Origin: JANOAR01 sp031411235
GTDB lineage: Bacteria > Verrucomicrobiota > Verrucomicrobiia > Verrucomicrobiales > Verrucomicrobiaceae
Direction: 5' to 3'
Assembly: GCA_031411235.1 (NCBI GenBank)
Contig: JANOAR010000242.1
Coordinates: 1 to 64,000, forward strand
DNA length: 64,000 nucleotides
Position 1 is the stretch's first letter; each line of letters begins with the position of its first letter. A program made the position numbers and the translations under genes. Below are positions 35,202 through 44,519 of this stretch, piece after piece. The notes below the pieces were generated by a model. The model was not told the origin of the DNA. It saw only the letters and a list, made by a program, of their open reading frames with translations, and made no database searches.

Positions 35202-35966
35202 ATGCCTTCTCTCTATCCCCGACTCCGCGCTTGGCAGGCATCGCCTACGCTCGCCCATGTTGTGCCGCTGATGCTCTTCATCGTGCTCAGCGAAGTGGCG
35301 CGTTTCGTGAAGATCGAGAACTCAGCGATGCCTTGGTATCGCTGTGCGCCGGAGCACTGGGTTTATCCGATTCAGTGTTTGATTGTAGGCGCGGTGCTTT
35401 GGTTTTTTCGCAAGCACTACGGCCTAGCTCCCTGGCGTGGATTGGGCTGGGCGATGAGCCTCGCCGCCTTGGGCATTACCGTGTGGGTGGTGCCTGCGTG
35501 GCTGTATGAGCAGTGGCTACCCACGGTGCAGGATAAGCCCGCGTGGTGGGCATGGTTCGGCATCGTCGAGCGGCGCGAGGGCTTTGACCCGACACTCTTT
35601 GCCGCTGGCTCGGCAAGCTACTGGGCGACGACGCTGCTGCGATTTGTGCGCCTAGTTTTGATTGTGCCGTTGATGGAGGAAATCTTCTGGCGTGGCTTCT
35701 TGATGCGCTACGTGCAGGCGGGTGGGCTGCCGTTTTGGCGTGTGCCCTTTGGCCAGCATTCCTGGCTAGCGTTTGGCATCGTCACGACAGCATTCATGCT
35801 CATTCACAATCCGCCCGACTACCTCGGCGCAGTGGTCTTCGGTAGTCTCATGTACGGGCTCGCGGTCAAAACGAAGAGCCTCGGCGCTTGCGTTGTCATG
35901 CACGCCGTGGCGAATTTTTTACTGGGCCTATACGTTCTGCGCACAGGCCAGTGGGGCTTTTGGTGA
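35202..35966 (+). CDS. CPBP-family intramembrane metalloprotease (CAAX-protease-related)
   Basis: About 254 residues, several membrane segments. The abortive-infection/CAAX protease motifs are visible: EEIFWRGFLMRYV (EExxxR), AFMLIHNP (His of motif 2), and HAVANFLLG (HxxxN). FVRLVLIVPLMEEIFW is the form seen in the subfamily named CAAX prenyl protease-related (linked in other taxa to exosortase and PEP-CTERM systems). No exosortase is in this window. The role is unknown, possibly peptide or prenyl-protein processing. Confidence 0.85.
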   Translation: MPSLYPRLRAWQASPTLAHVVPLMLFIVLSEVARFVKIENSAMPWYRCAPEHWVYPIQCLIVGAVLWFFRKHYGLAPWRGLGWAMSLAALGITVWVVPAWLYEQWLPTVQDKPAWWAWFGIVERREGFDPTLFAAGSASYWATTLLRFVRLVLIVPLMEEIFWRGFLMRYVQAGGLPFWRVPFGQHSWLAFGIVTTAFMLIHNPPDYLGAVVFGSLMYGLAVKTKSLGACVVMHAVANFLLGLYVLRTGQWGFW

Positions 35967-35982
35967 AGTAACGAGCAGCACG

Positions 35983-37056
35983 TTATTTGATCGTCGGCAC
36001 ATCCAGCAGTGAGGGCAGGCCGGGGATGCCTTTGGGCTCGCTTGCGCTCGCAGGCGCAGTGCTTTTCACATCGGCACCTTTGAGATAGCGCAGCAGATCA
36101 CCATCGCTGGTGAGGATCAGCGTGGTGTCGGGCGTCATGCTCTTTTTCAGCGTGTCCATGGCCTTGGTGAACTCGAATAACTGCGCCGCCTCGGGTGTGG
36201 AGTTGTAGGCGCGGGCGTAGATTTCCAGAGCCTTGGCGTCGGCGGCACCTTCGATCTCCTGCACCTTTTTATAGGCTTCGGATTCGATCTCCTTCAACTC
36301 GCGCTCGCGGTTGCCTTCGATCTTGGCGGCTTCGCCTGCGCCTTCACTGCGGAAGCGCTCGGCGATTTGCTCGCGCTCGCTGATCATGCGGGCGTGGATG
36401 GAGTCGGCGACTTGGATGTTGTAGTTTACTCGCTTGGTGCGCAGATCCAGCAGCTCAATGCCGAAGGCGGCGACCTTGGGCTGGGCGTTGGCGAGGATCT
36501 CGGCTTCCAGCTTCTGCCGCCCAATTGAAATGGGGGGCATGATGCCGAGGCGGGCATCAGCGATGCTGATTTTGGCGGCAACCCCGGTCGCGGATGTCCC
36601 GGTCGCGGAGGCTTGCTGATCGGCCTTGCGATCCTTGTCGCTACGCACCATCTCGATGAAGTCGTGGCGAGCGACGATGACGCGAGTCTCGCTGCCGAGG
36701 ATGTCATTGAGCCTGGAGTCGGCAGTGCGCTCGTCGCGCAACTGCTTGAAGAAGGTCAGCGGATCCTTGATGCGCCAGCGGGCGAAGTTATCGACGACGA
36801 TGTTCTTCTTATCCTTGGTCTGCATCTCAGCAGCGGGGCCATCCCATTCCAGGACGATGCGGGGGAAGGTGGTGACGGTCTGGATGAACGGCGTCTTGAA
36901 ATGCAGGCCTGGGGTGGTAATGGGATCGCCGATGGGCTTACCAAACTGGGTGACTATGGCCTGCTCGCGTTGATCAATAGTGTAGCAGGATGCATTCACC
37001 AGGAGCGCGAGTGCGATAAAAATAAGGGCGCTGAGTGAGGAGAGGAGGGCTTTCAT
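35983..37056 (-). CDS. hflC: HflC, SPFH-domain partner of FtsH
   Basis: 357-residue single-pass membrane protein. The N-terminal TM (about 5-22) is followed by the SPFH domain (DQREQAIVTQFGKPIGDPITTPGLHFKTPF, YNIQVADSIHARMISEREQIAERF) and a long Ala/Glu coiled coil. With HflK it forms the large cage around FtsH that tunes membrane-protein degradation. A Ser/Ala/Thr-rich insertion (QASATGTSATGVAAK, about 153-167) is longer than in enterobacteria. Its start overlaps the hflK stop by ATGA. Confidence 0.93.
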   Translation of the reverse strand: MKALLSSLSALIFIALALLVNASCYTIDQREQAIVTQFGKPIGDPITTPGLHFKTPFIQTVTTFPRIVLEWDGPAAEMQTKDKKNIVVDNFARWRIKDPLTFFKQLRDERTADSRLNDILGSETRVIVARHDFIEMVRSDKDRKADQQASATGTSATGVAAKISIADARLGIMPPISIGRQKLEAEILANAQPKVAAFGIELLDLRTKRVNYNIQVADSIHARMISEREQIAERFRSEGAGEAAKIEGNRERELKEIESEAYKKVQEIEGAADAKALEIYARAYNSTPEAAQLFEFTKAMDTLKKSMTPDTTLILTSDGDLLRYLKGADVKSTAPASASEPKGIPGLPSLLDVPTIK

Positions 37057-38093
37057 CGGGCGGTGCGGAAATTGGTTTGAGTCTGTGGCTGGACGGTTGC
37101 GGCAGCAGCCGCAGCGCGTGTACTTTGCTGTTTGAGCTGGAGCATGGGCAGGAGCTGTGGGGCCTTGTCATCCAGGATGATTTTGCCAGGCAGTGTGGGG
37201 AGTATCTCGGCCATGGTTTCAAAGTAGAGACGCTTGCGGGTCACTTCGGGTGCCTTGAGGTATTCCTTGAGCACGGCAGTGAATCGGGAGGCATCGCCTT
37301 CGGCTTCGTTGACGCGTTTCAACGCATAGCCCTCGGCGGTGCTCACCTTTTTCTCGGCCTCGCCGCGTGCGCTGGGGATGATGCGGTTGTACTCACCATT
37401 GGCAGCATTGATGGCTGTTTCTTTGCCCTGCTGCGCTTTGTTGACCTCGTCGAAACTCGCGATGACGGCAGGCGGTGGTTTGACGTTACCGAGCTGAATT
37501 TGGTTGATGCGCAGGCCGAGGTTGAGGTTGGAAACAATACCCTCCAAGCGGGTGAGCGCCGTGCTCTCGATTTCTTGGCGACCGACGGTGAGGACTTCAT
37601 CGACAGTGCGGTCACCGACGACTTCGCGCATGACGCTTTCGGAGAGGTCGCGCAGGGTAGCCTCGGGCTCGCTGAACTCGAAGAGGAACTGCTTCTCGTC
37701 GCTGATGTGGTACTGCACGACCCACTCGACCATGACGGAATTTAGGTCGCCTGTGACCATGCTTTTTTCCTTCTCCTGTTCCTGGTAATCGGAGGACTGG
37801 TAGGGGTTGGTGGCACGAGCTGTATTGGTGCCAAATTCAAGCTTCAGCGTGCGTGAAACGGCCAGGACGGTTTTGGTGTCGATGCCAAAGGGCAGCTTAA
37901 AATGCAGGCCGGGTGTCTGTGTCTGCGAGTAGGCTCCGAAGCGTTGGACAACAGCAACTGAGTCGGCTGGCACCTGATAAAAGCTGGTGAGGATGCCGAA
38001 GAGCAGGATCATCGCGATGAACGCGACGAGTATCATTCCGGGGTTGATGTCGATCTTGATCGGCGGTGGAGAGTTGATGAAATCGCTAGCCAT
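37053..38093 (-). CDS. hflK: HflK, SPFH-domain partner of FtsH
   Basis: About 346 residues: N-terminal TM (GMILVAFIAMILLFGILTSF), then SPFH domain (VPADSVAVVQRFGAYSQTQTPGLHFKLPFGID, EVVGDRTVDEVLTVGRQEIE). It lacks the glycine-rich N-terminal tail of E. coli HflK. Cotranscribed with hflC with a 4-bp overlap, which suggests translational coupling. I prefer the start MASDFINSPPP at 38093; the longer frame to 38138 has no matching residues. Confidence 0.93.
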   Translation of the reverse strand: MASDFINSPPPIKIDINPGMILVAFIAMILLFGILTSFYQVPADSVAVVQRFGAYSQTQTPGLHFKLPFGIDTKTVLAVSRTLKLEFGTNTARATNPYQSSDYQEQEKEKSMVTGDLNSVMVEWVVQYHISDEKQFLFEFSEPEATLRDLSESVMREVVGDRTVDEVLTVGRQEIESTALTRLEGIVSNLNLGLRINQIQLGNVKPPPAVIASFDEVNKAQQGKETAINAANGEYNRIIPSARGEAEKKVSTAEGYALKRVNEAEGDASRFTAVLKEYLKAPEVTRKRLYFETMAEILPTLPGKIILDDKAPQLLPMLQLKQQSTRAAAAAATVQPQTQTNFRTAR

Positions 38094-38195
38094 AATGGCC
38101 GTGACGATGGCGTCTTGGCGTTCGTTAGCAATATACAATCCTGGTCATCAGGCCTTGCCATTTTCACCACCACCATTACCCCCGCTCGCCATCCC

Positions 38196-39086
38196 ATGAA
38201 ATTTAACACGCCACTCCGCTGGCTACGGCACCTGTGTCTCGCTGCGCTGCTTCTCATCGGCCTCTTGTATTGGGCCAGCCGCACGCCATCGCTTGCCTTG
38301 CCAGCGGGCATTGGCAAAGAAACACAGCATCTCACCCTCGCAGGGTATTCCGTTGCAGTGACACTGTATTACCCGGCCAATCGCGAGGCCGCGCCCCTCG
38401 TCGTGGTGGCGCATGGCTTCACTCGCAGCAAGCGCTACATGGCGGGCTGGGGCATCGCACTTGCACGCCAGGGCTTCATCGCAGCCGTCCCCACCCAGCC
38501 CACCCTGATGAACCATAAACTGAATGCCCAAGCGCTGGCTGAACTGCTCCATCATCTGCGTGATCCAAAGGCTCAACTCGAGGTCAAGCCCAATGGCCAA
38601 GCTGCGTTCTTGGGTTTCTCCATGGGCGGTCTCACTACTTTGCTAGCAGCTGAGAAAACACCTGTCGATGCCTGGGTTGGCCTTGATCCCGTGGACATGA
38701 ATGGCACGGGCCAAATAGCCGCCAAGCAACTGCGCATCCCCTGCGCGGTGCTTCGTGCCGAACCCTCAGCCTCAAATATGCAGGGCAATGCACGGGCCAT
38801 TTTTGAGCAACTCGCGGGCAAAAAAATCACCCTGAAAGTGCGCGAGGCCACGCATCTCGATCCTGAATCACCCTCGGATTATTTGGGACAATGGGTCTGT
38901 GGGTTCGTCGATGCCGAGCGCCACGCCATCTTCGAGAAGTATATCGTCGCTTTTTTGAAGGCAACACTCCTGTCGGACACTGAAGCCCAGCGCTTATTGG
39001 ACGCGGCAGCGCATGACGCGGCACTCACCGAAGTCGTCAGCAGCCAGCCTTTTTTGCAAGGCGAGGCGGGCGCTAAACTGGAATAA
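38196..39086 (+). CDS. Exported alpha/beta-hydrolase (chlorophyllase/dienelactone hydrolase-like)
   Basis: About 296 residues. An N-terminal hydrophobic segment (CLAALLLIGLLYWA) suggests export or membrane anchoring. The hydrolase core has VVVAHGFTRSKRY (oxyanion region), the nucleophile elbow GFSMGG, a candidate acid in LDPVDM and a candidate histidine in THLDPE near the C-terminus. The overall arrangement is like chlorophyllase-type esterases, whose natural substrate here is unknown. The start is the ATG at 38196, divergent from hflK. Confidence 0.82.
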   Translation: MKFNTPLRWLRHLCLAALLLIGLLYWASRTPSLALPAGIGKETQHLTLAGYSVAVTLYYPANREAAPLVVVAHGFTRSKRYMAGWGIALARQGFIAAVPTQPTLMNHKLNAQALAELLHHLRDPKAQLEVKPNGQAAFLGFSMGGLTTLLAAEKTPVDAWVGLDPVDMNGTGQIAAKQLRIPCAVLRAEPSASNMQGNARAIFEQLAGKKITLKVREATHLDPESPSDYLGQWVCGFVDAERHAIFEKYIVAFLKATLLSDTEAQRLLDAAAHDAALTEVVSSQPFLQGEAGAKLE

Positions 39087-39152
39087 CCCCAGCAAGTCCC
39101 CCGTGCATCGCAGTTGCCACGCCGCAATCTCTCGCTAAGTCCGAGGCTCATT

Positions 39153-39929
39153 ATGAACGCAAAACCACTGGAAGGAAAAGTCGCCCTCGTCTTCGGAGTC
39201 GCCAACAAGCGCAGCATCGCCTGGGCCATCGCCCAAGCTTGGGCCGAAGCAGGTGCCACCCTCATCTTTAACTACCAAGGCGAACGCCTGAAGGACAACG
39301 TCGAAGAACTCGCCGCTACCTTCGGTGCCGACACGCCGCTCTTCCCCTGCGATGTATCCAAGGATGAAGAAGTGGACGCCTTTTTCGACAAAGTCGCCGC
39401 CATCGCCCCGCGCGTGGACTTGCTGCTGCACAGCATCGCCTTTGCGCCAAAAGAAGCTCTCGAAGGCGACTTCCTCAACACCACCCGCGAGGCCTACCTG
39501 ACCGCGCACAACATCAGCGCCTACAGCCTCGTCCACCTCGCCCGCAAGGCCGCGCCCATGATGACCAACGGTGGCAGCATCGTCGCCATGAGCTACTACG
39601 GTGCCGAGAAAGTCATCCCCCACTACAACGTCATGGGCGTCGCCAAGGCCAGCCTCGAAGCCAGCACGCGCTACCTCGCCAGTGACCTGGGGAAAAAGAA
39701 AATCCGCGTCAACTGCATCAGCGCTGGCCCCGTCAACACGCTCGCCGCGCGCGGCATCGCAGGCTTCGGAGCCATGCTGAAGCACTATGACGAGCACGCG
39801 CCGCTAGGCCGTTCCTGCTCCCCTTCCGAGCTGGGCTCCACAGGTGTCTTCCTCGCCAGCGATGGCGCAGGAGCCATCACGGGCCAAGTACTCTACGTCG
39901 ATGGCGGCTACCAGATCATGGGGATGTAA
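39153..39929 (+). CDS. fabI: Enoyl-[acyl-carrier-protein] reductase FabI
   Basis: 258 residues. FGVANKRSIAWAIAQAWA (cofactor motif of the FabI SDR branch), LLHSIAFAPKEAL, SYYGAEKVIPHYNVMGVAKASLEAS (Tyr-x6-Lys active site) and the C-terminal VLYVDGGYQIMGM are all diagnostic. It catalyses the last step of each fatty-acid elongation cycle with NADH. A strong terminator follows its stop. Confidence 0.97.
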   Translation: MNAKPLEGKVALVFGVANKRSIAWAIAQAWAEAGATLIFNYQGERLKDNVEELAATFGADTPLFPCDVSKDEEVDAFFDKVAAIAPRVDLLLHSIAFAPKEALEGDFLNTTREAYLTAHNISAYSLVHLARKAAPMMTNGGSIVAMSYYGAEKVIPHYNVMGVAKASLEASTRYLASDLGKKKIRVNCISAGPVNTLAARGIAGFGAMLKHYDEHAPLGRSCSPSELGSTGVFLASDGAGAITGQVLYVDGGYQIMGM

Positions 39930-39985
39930 GCGGAAACTCGCGTCCCAAAAATTCTGAAGCCGACAACCGAGCGAAGAGAAAAACC

Positions 39986-40020
39986 AAAGCCGCTCAGTGC
40001 CGTCTGAGCGGCTTTACTTT
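39986..40020 (+). terminator. Rho-independent terminator after fabI
   Basis: Stem of 12 bp (AAAGCCGCTCAG, loop TGCCGT, CTGAGCGGCTTT) at 39986-40015 followed by a T-rich tail (ACTTTTG). Confidence 0.85.
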
Positions 40021-40078
40021 TGCCATGACGCATCTCCCAGCCTCATAGTCTCCCCATCTCATCGTCTTTACCTCACCC

Positions 40079-41131
40079 ATGCCTCCAGTCCTCATCGCCG
40101 GCCAAGGCCTCGCAGGCACCGCCATCGCCTGGCATCTGTGGGATCGTGGCATTCCCTTCGTCATCGTGGATCGCGATGAACCCCTCACCAGCAGTAAAAT
40201 TGCCGCTGGGCTCATCACGCCCATCACCGGGATGCGTTGGTCGCTGAGCCCGGACTTCGATGCACTGCTGCGCGAGGCCATAGGCTTTTATCGACAACGC
40301 CAGCGACTGCTCGGCCAGCGTTTCCTATTCACTCGGCCCAACGTCAGGCTCTTCACTCAAGATAAACACATTGCCCTGTGGCAGCGGCGCACCAGCGAGC
40401 CGCAGATACAGCCCTACATCCACAGCCATCCCAGCGAGCCGCTCGTCTCCCCTGCCCTCTTTGCCAACGACCTCGGCGGCGCGCAAATCCGCCACGCAGG
40501 CTATCTCGACACCGCCACCTACCTCGCCGCCAGTCGCGCCTTTTTCCAGCAACACGGCTGCTGGCAGCAGGGCGAAATCGAAGTCCAGGACATCGCCTTG
40601 TACCGCGACCACATCGACTGGCGCGGCATCACCTTCAGCCACCTCATCCACTGCACAGGCTGGCAGGCGATGCACAGCCCGTGGTTTGACTGGGTGCCCT
40701 TTCAACCCGCGCGTGGCACCATCCTCACCATCGCTGCCGACGTGCAGCACGAGCGCCGCATCATCAACCACGGCCTATGGATCGTGCCGCGCAACGATGG
40801 CACCCTACGCGCTGGTTCCAGCTATGAGCTTCGGTTCAAAGACCCACACACCGCTGATCCCAGCGCCCTCGCCGCACTCATGACCAAGCTCCAGCAGGCC
40901 CTGCGCGTGCCTTTCACGCTCTTAGAAACCCAGACCGCCGTGCGCCCTTGCGTCATGGGCCAACACACCCTCATCGGCACACATCCGGCGCATCCTCGAC
41001 TCGCTTTTTTCAACGGCTTAGGCTCCAAAGGTACCCTCCGTGCGCCCCACTATGCCAGGCGCTTGATCGAGCATTTAGCGACTGGCACAGCCATCCCCAA
41101 CGACATGGATGTGCAGCGCAACTTCGCCTGA
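40079..41131 (+). CDS. FAD-dependent oxidoreductase (DAO family)
   Basis: 350 residues. The FAD-binding motif LIAGQGLAGTAIAWHLWDRG opens the protein and VIVDRDEP is the acidic end of beta-2. The C-terminal AGSSYELRFKD and NGLGSKGTLRAPHYA are typical of the DAO superfamily (glycine oxidase/ThiO, MnmC-like). A specific amine substrate is not deducible. It is the first gene after the fabI terminator. Confidence 0.85.
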   Translation: MPPVLIAGQGLAGTAIAWHLWDRGIPFVIVDRDEPLTSSKIAAGLITPITGMRWSLSPDFDALLREAIGFYRQRQRLLGQRFLFTRPNVRLFTQDKHIALWQRRTSEPQIQPYIHSHPSEPLVSPALFANDLGGAQIRHAGYLDTATYLAASRAFFQQHGCWQQGEIEVQDIALYRDHIDWRGITFSHLIHCTGWQAMHSPWFDWVPFQPARGTILTIAADVQHERRIINHGLWIVPRNDGTLRAGSSYELRFKDPHTADPSALAALMTKLQQALRVPFTLLETQTAVRPCVMGQHTLIGTHPAHPRLAFFNGLGSKGTLRAPHYARRLIEHLATGTAIPNDMDVQRNFA

Positions 41132-41215
41132 TACACGCCATGCCTGACGCTGAGACACCGCTAATGACGACGCTACCGCTCGCAAGAAAACCACCCCGCC
41201 CCACGTCATCATGCT

Positions 41216-42610
41216 ATGCCCATGCCACCCCTCGCCCTCACCTCTCGCCGCCAGTTGCTCAGCAGCGCGAGCATGGGTTTGTCGGGCGTCGCGCTGTCGC
41301 ATCTACTGGCTAGCGAGGGCACTCGCGGCGTGCATTTTCCGGCGAAGGCAAAACGCGTCATCTGGCTGTTCATGCACGGCGGGCCGAGCAGTGTCGATCT
41401 CTTCGATCCGAAGCCCGAACTGGTGCGGCGGGCGGGGCAGTCGATACCGGACAGCGTAGGCAAGTTCGACACGCGGCGGAAGGTCGCGACGAACCCGCTG
41501 ATGCCGCCGATTTATCCCATCCGTCCGCGCGGGCAGAGCGGCATCGCAATGAGTGATCTGCTGCCAAATATGGCGGCACTCGCCGATGAACTTTGCGTCA
41601 TCCGTAGCTGCCATGGCGACAGCGTGAACCACCCGCAGAGCGTTTACCAGATGAACACGGGCTCCATCCAAATGGGCAAGCCGAGCATGGGCGCTTGGGT
41701 GTCGTATGGCCTCGGTACCGAGAACGCGAACATGCCTGCCTTCGTGGTGCTGCCCGATCCCGGCGGCGGATTAAAAGGTGGGCCGCCGGCGTGGGGTAGT
41801 GGTTATCTTCCTGCCACCTATCAGGGCAGCACGATGCGTGCGGGCGCGGTGCCGATCCTCGACCTGAAACCCGCCTCGGGCATGTCTTTGCAGCGTCAGC
41901 GCCGCACGCTCGATTTCGTGCAGCAGCTCAATGAAGCGCACGCAGCGCAGCGCGAACTGGACACACAACTCACCGCGCGCATCGCGGCCTACGAGCTGGC
42001 CTTTCGGATGCAAGCCGCTGCGCCCGAGGTGATGAGCCTCGCGAGCGAGACCGAGGCGACGAAGCATCTCTATGGCATCGACGATCCGGTGACGGAGGAG
42101 TTTGGCACACGCTGCCTGTTGGCGCGGCGCATGATCGAGAGTGGTGTGCGCTTTGTTCAGCTCTACTCGGGCGACACCAACGGCTGGGATGCGCATGAGA
42201 ATGTGATGACCAACCACACCGCTTACTGCGCACGTACCGACAAGCCAGTTGCAGGTCTTCTGCATGACCTAAAAATGCGCGGCCTGCTCGATGATACGCT
42301 CGTCATCTGGGGCGGTGAATTTGGCCGGATGCCGATGAGCGAGAAAGGCAAAGGCCGCGACCACAACCCGCACGGCTACACGACGATCCTCGCTGGTGCG
42401 GGTGTGCGGCGTGGCCATGTGCATGGCGCGACGGATGATTTCGGCCTGCGTGCCGAGCAAGATAAAGTGCATGTCCGCGACCTGCACGCGACGGTTTTAC
42501 ATCTGCTCGGCATCGACCACGAGCGGCTCACTTTCCGAGTCAATGGGCTCGATCAACGCCTCACCGGCGTGGGCTCGCAGGGCAACGTGGTGCGAGGAGT
42601 CTTGGCATGA
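41216..42610 (+). CDS. DUF1501 exported protein
   Basis: 464 residues with a Tat-like start (TSRRQLLSSASMG). DUF1501 signature: RVIWLFMHGGPSSVDLFDPKPEL, SVNHPQSVYQMNTG, VQLYSGDTNGWDAHENV, TLVIWGGEFGRMP and DHNPHGYTTILAGAG, all in family order; it is sulfatase/alkaline-phosphatase fold-related. The family is specific to Planctomycetes, Verrucomicrobia and relatives and is nearly always encoded with a DUF1549/DUF1553 protein. Here that partner follows with a 4-bp overlap. The function is unknown. Confidence 0.92.
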   Translation: MPMPPLALTSRRQLLSSASMGLSGVALSHLLASEGTRGVHFPAKAKRVIWLFMHGGPSSVDLFDPKPELVRRAGQSIPDSVGKFDTRRKVATNPLMPPIYPIRPRGQSGIAMSDLLPNMAALADELCVIRSCHGDSVNHPQSVYQMNTGSIQMGKPSMGAWVSYGLGTENANMPAFVVLPDPGGGLKGGPPAWGSGYLPATYQGSTMRAGAVPILDLKPASGMSLQRQRRTLDFVQQLNEAHAAQRELDTQLTARIAAYELAFRMQAAAPEVMSLASETEATKHLYGIDDPVTEEFGTRCLLARRMIESGVRFVQLYSGDTNGWDAHENVMTNHTAYCARTDKPVAGLLHDLKMRGLLDDTLVIWGGEFGRMPMSEKGKGRDHNPHGYTTILAGAGVRRGHVHGATDDFGLRAEQDKVHVRDLHATVLHLLGIDHERLTFRVNGLDQRLTGVGSQGNVVRGVLA

Positions 42611-44493
42611 AATGCTGCGCTTTGGTTGATGGTATTGGGTTGATGGTTGATGGCCTGCGGGCTGGGGTTTGCCTTGCTTTTGCGGTCATCACTGTCGTTG
42701 AAGCCAAGCCTATCCACGCATCCAGCGATCCTGTTAAAGACGAGCCCGCGATCACTGCGGAAGAACGCGATCACTGGGCCTTCAAGCCGCTGCAACGGCC
42801 TGCCATCCCCGCAGTAAAAAATGCCAAAGTGGTGCGCAACGACATCGACCGCCTCGTGCAGGCAAAGCTCGAAGCGAAGGGCAAAAGCCTGCCTGCCCAA
42901 GCCTCGGCAGTGACGCTGATGCGTCGTGTAACACTCGATCTCACCGGGCTACCACCGAGCCTATCCGAGGTGCAAGCCTTCGCCGCAGCGCCCACGGATG
43001 CGGCTTATGAAGCCTATGTGGATCGGCTGCTCGCCAGCGAACGCTACGGTGAAAAATGGGCGCAGCACTGGCTGGATCTAGCACGCTTCGCCGATAGCGA
43101 TGGTTATGAGTATGACCAGGAACGCAAGCACGCGTGGAGGTATCGCGACTGGGTCATCGGTGCGCTGAATGCCGACATGCACTTCGATCAGTTCGTGCGC
43201 TTGCAGATCGCGGGCGACGAGGTTTCGCGCAGCGATGCTGTCGCCACAGGCTTCGTTTTTGCTGGGCCAGACATGCCTGACGTGAACAACCAAAACGAGC
43301 GCCGCAACGTGCTGCTCAACGACATCACCAGCACCTTCGGCTCGGCCTTCCTGGGCCTCACCATCGGCTGTGCGCAGTGCCATGACCACCCGCATGATCC
43401 GATCAGTCAGGCAGACTTTTATCGGCTGCGTGCCTGCTTCGACAACCTCTCGGAACTGAAGGATAAGAAGCAACTTACGCCTGCTGTCACCGAGGTTGGA
43501 AAAGTGGTGCCCGTGAGTTATGTGCATGTGCGCGGCGACTTCACACGGCCAGGGCCCGTGGTCAGCGCGGCCTTCCCACGCATCACTAATCCTTCCGGCG
43601 AAACACTGCATCCACAGCCTGCCGCAGAGTCCTCGGGCCAGCGCACCGCCCTCGCGCAGTGGCTTACCCAGCCGACCAACGCGCTCTTCCTCCGCAGCAT
43701 CGCCAACCGCCTGTGGCAGCATCATTTTGGCCAACCACTGGCGGGCAATCCCAATGACCTGGGGCGTGGTAGCGATGCACCCGAGCAGCCCGAGCTGATC
43801 GACTACCTAGCCATCGAATTGCCCGCGCAAAAGTGGAGCCTGAAAGCGATGCACAAGCAGATCGTGATGAGCGCCACCTTCCGCCAAGACGCACAGAATG
43901 AGCTGCCGCAGGGCACACAAGAAAAGCTGACGAGCTACCCAAGGCATCGCCTCACCGGCGAAGAATTGCGCGACACGATGCTCACCATTGCGGGCAGGCT
44001 AAACTTGAAAGCAGGTGGCGAAGGCGTGTATCCAGTGCTGCCGCCCGAGGTCACGGCCAACCTGCTGAAGGCGCAGCAAAAAGTCGTTGTCCAGACGACC
44101 GAGCAGGATCGCCGCAGCATCTATCTCTTCGCCCGGCGCAATCTGCGCTACCCGCTCTTTGAGCTGTTCGACCGCCCCGATGCGCAGATGAGCTGTGGTC
44201 GTCGTAACGAGGCCAACACCGCCACGCAGGCGCTGATGCTGTTTAACTCCGACTTCAGCCTCGGCATCGCGAAAGCACTCGCCAGCGATGCAACGAAGGC
44301 CAGCAGCGATGCCGGAGACATCATCACCGCTGCCACCCAGCGCTGCTACTCGCGAGCACCTACCCAGCAGGAACTCACCCTCGGCAAAGCCTTTCTCGAA
44401 GGCCAGGCAAAGCTCACCGACTCGCTGCTCGATGCCGTGACGGACTACTGCCTCGCGCTGCTGAATGCGAGCGCGCTGCTTTATGTGGACTGA
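42607..44493 (+). CDS. PSCyt2/PSD1 (DUF1549-DUF1553) protein without an N-terminal cytochrome domain
   Basis: 628 residues, start overlapping the DUF1501 stop (ATGA). DUF1549 includes MRRVTLDLTGLPPSLSEVQ, YGEKWAQHWLDLARFADSDGY and CAQCHDHPHDPIS (a CxxCH motif). DUF1553 starts near TALAQWLTQPTNALFLRS and includes NRLWQHHFG, LDYL-like LIDYLAIEL and HRLTGEELRDTMLTI. The N-terminal PSCyt1 heme domain of the usual form is absent. A signal sequence is weak: a hydrophobic stretch (LRAGVCLAFAVITVVEA) may export it. The gene pair is presumably a unit for surface or periplasmic metabolism, role unknown. Confidence 0.9.
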   Translation: MKCCALVDGIGLMVDGLRAGVCLAFAVITVVEAKPIHASSDPVKDEPAITAEERDHWAFKPLQRPAIPAVKNAKVVRNDIDRLVQAKLEAKGKSLPAQASAVTLMRRVTLDLTGLPPSLSEVQAFAAAPTDAAYEAYVDRLLASERYGEKWAQHWLDLARFADSDGYEYDQERKHAWRYRDWVIGALNADMHFDQFVRLQIAGDEVSRSDAVATGFVFAGPDMPDVNNQNERRNVLLNDITSTFGSAFLGLTIGCAQCHDHPHDPISQADFYRLRACFDNLSELKDKKQLTPAVTEVGKVVPVSYVHVRGDFTRPGPVVSAAFPRITNPSGETLHPQPAAESSGQRTALAQWLTQPTNALFLRSIANRLWQHHFGQPLAGNPNDLGRGSDAPEQPELIDYLAIELPAQKWSLKAMHKQIVMSATFRQDAQNELPQGTQEKLTSYPRHRLTGEELRDTMLTIAGRLNLKAGGEGVYPVLPPEVTANLLKAQQKVVVQTTEQDRRSIYLFARRNLRYPLFELFDRPDAQMSCGRRNEANTATQALMLFNSDFSLGIAKALASDATKASSDAGDIITAATQRCYSRAPTQQELTLGKAFLEGQAKLTDSLLDAVTDYCLALLNASALLYVD

Positions 44494-44519
44494 GTCCGAG
44501 CGCCACCAAGTGGTAATGC

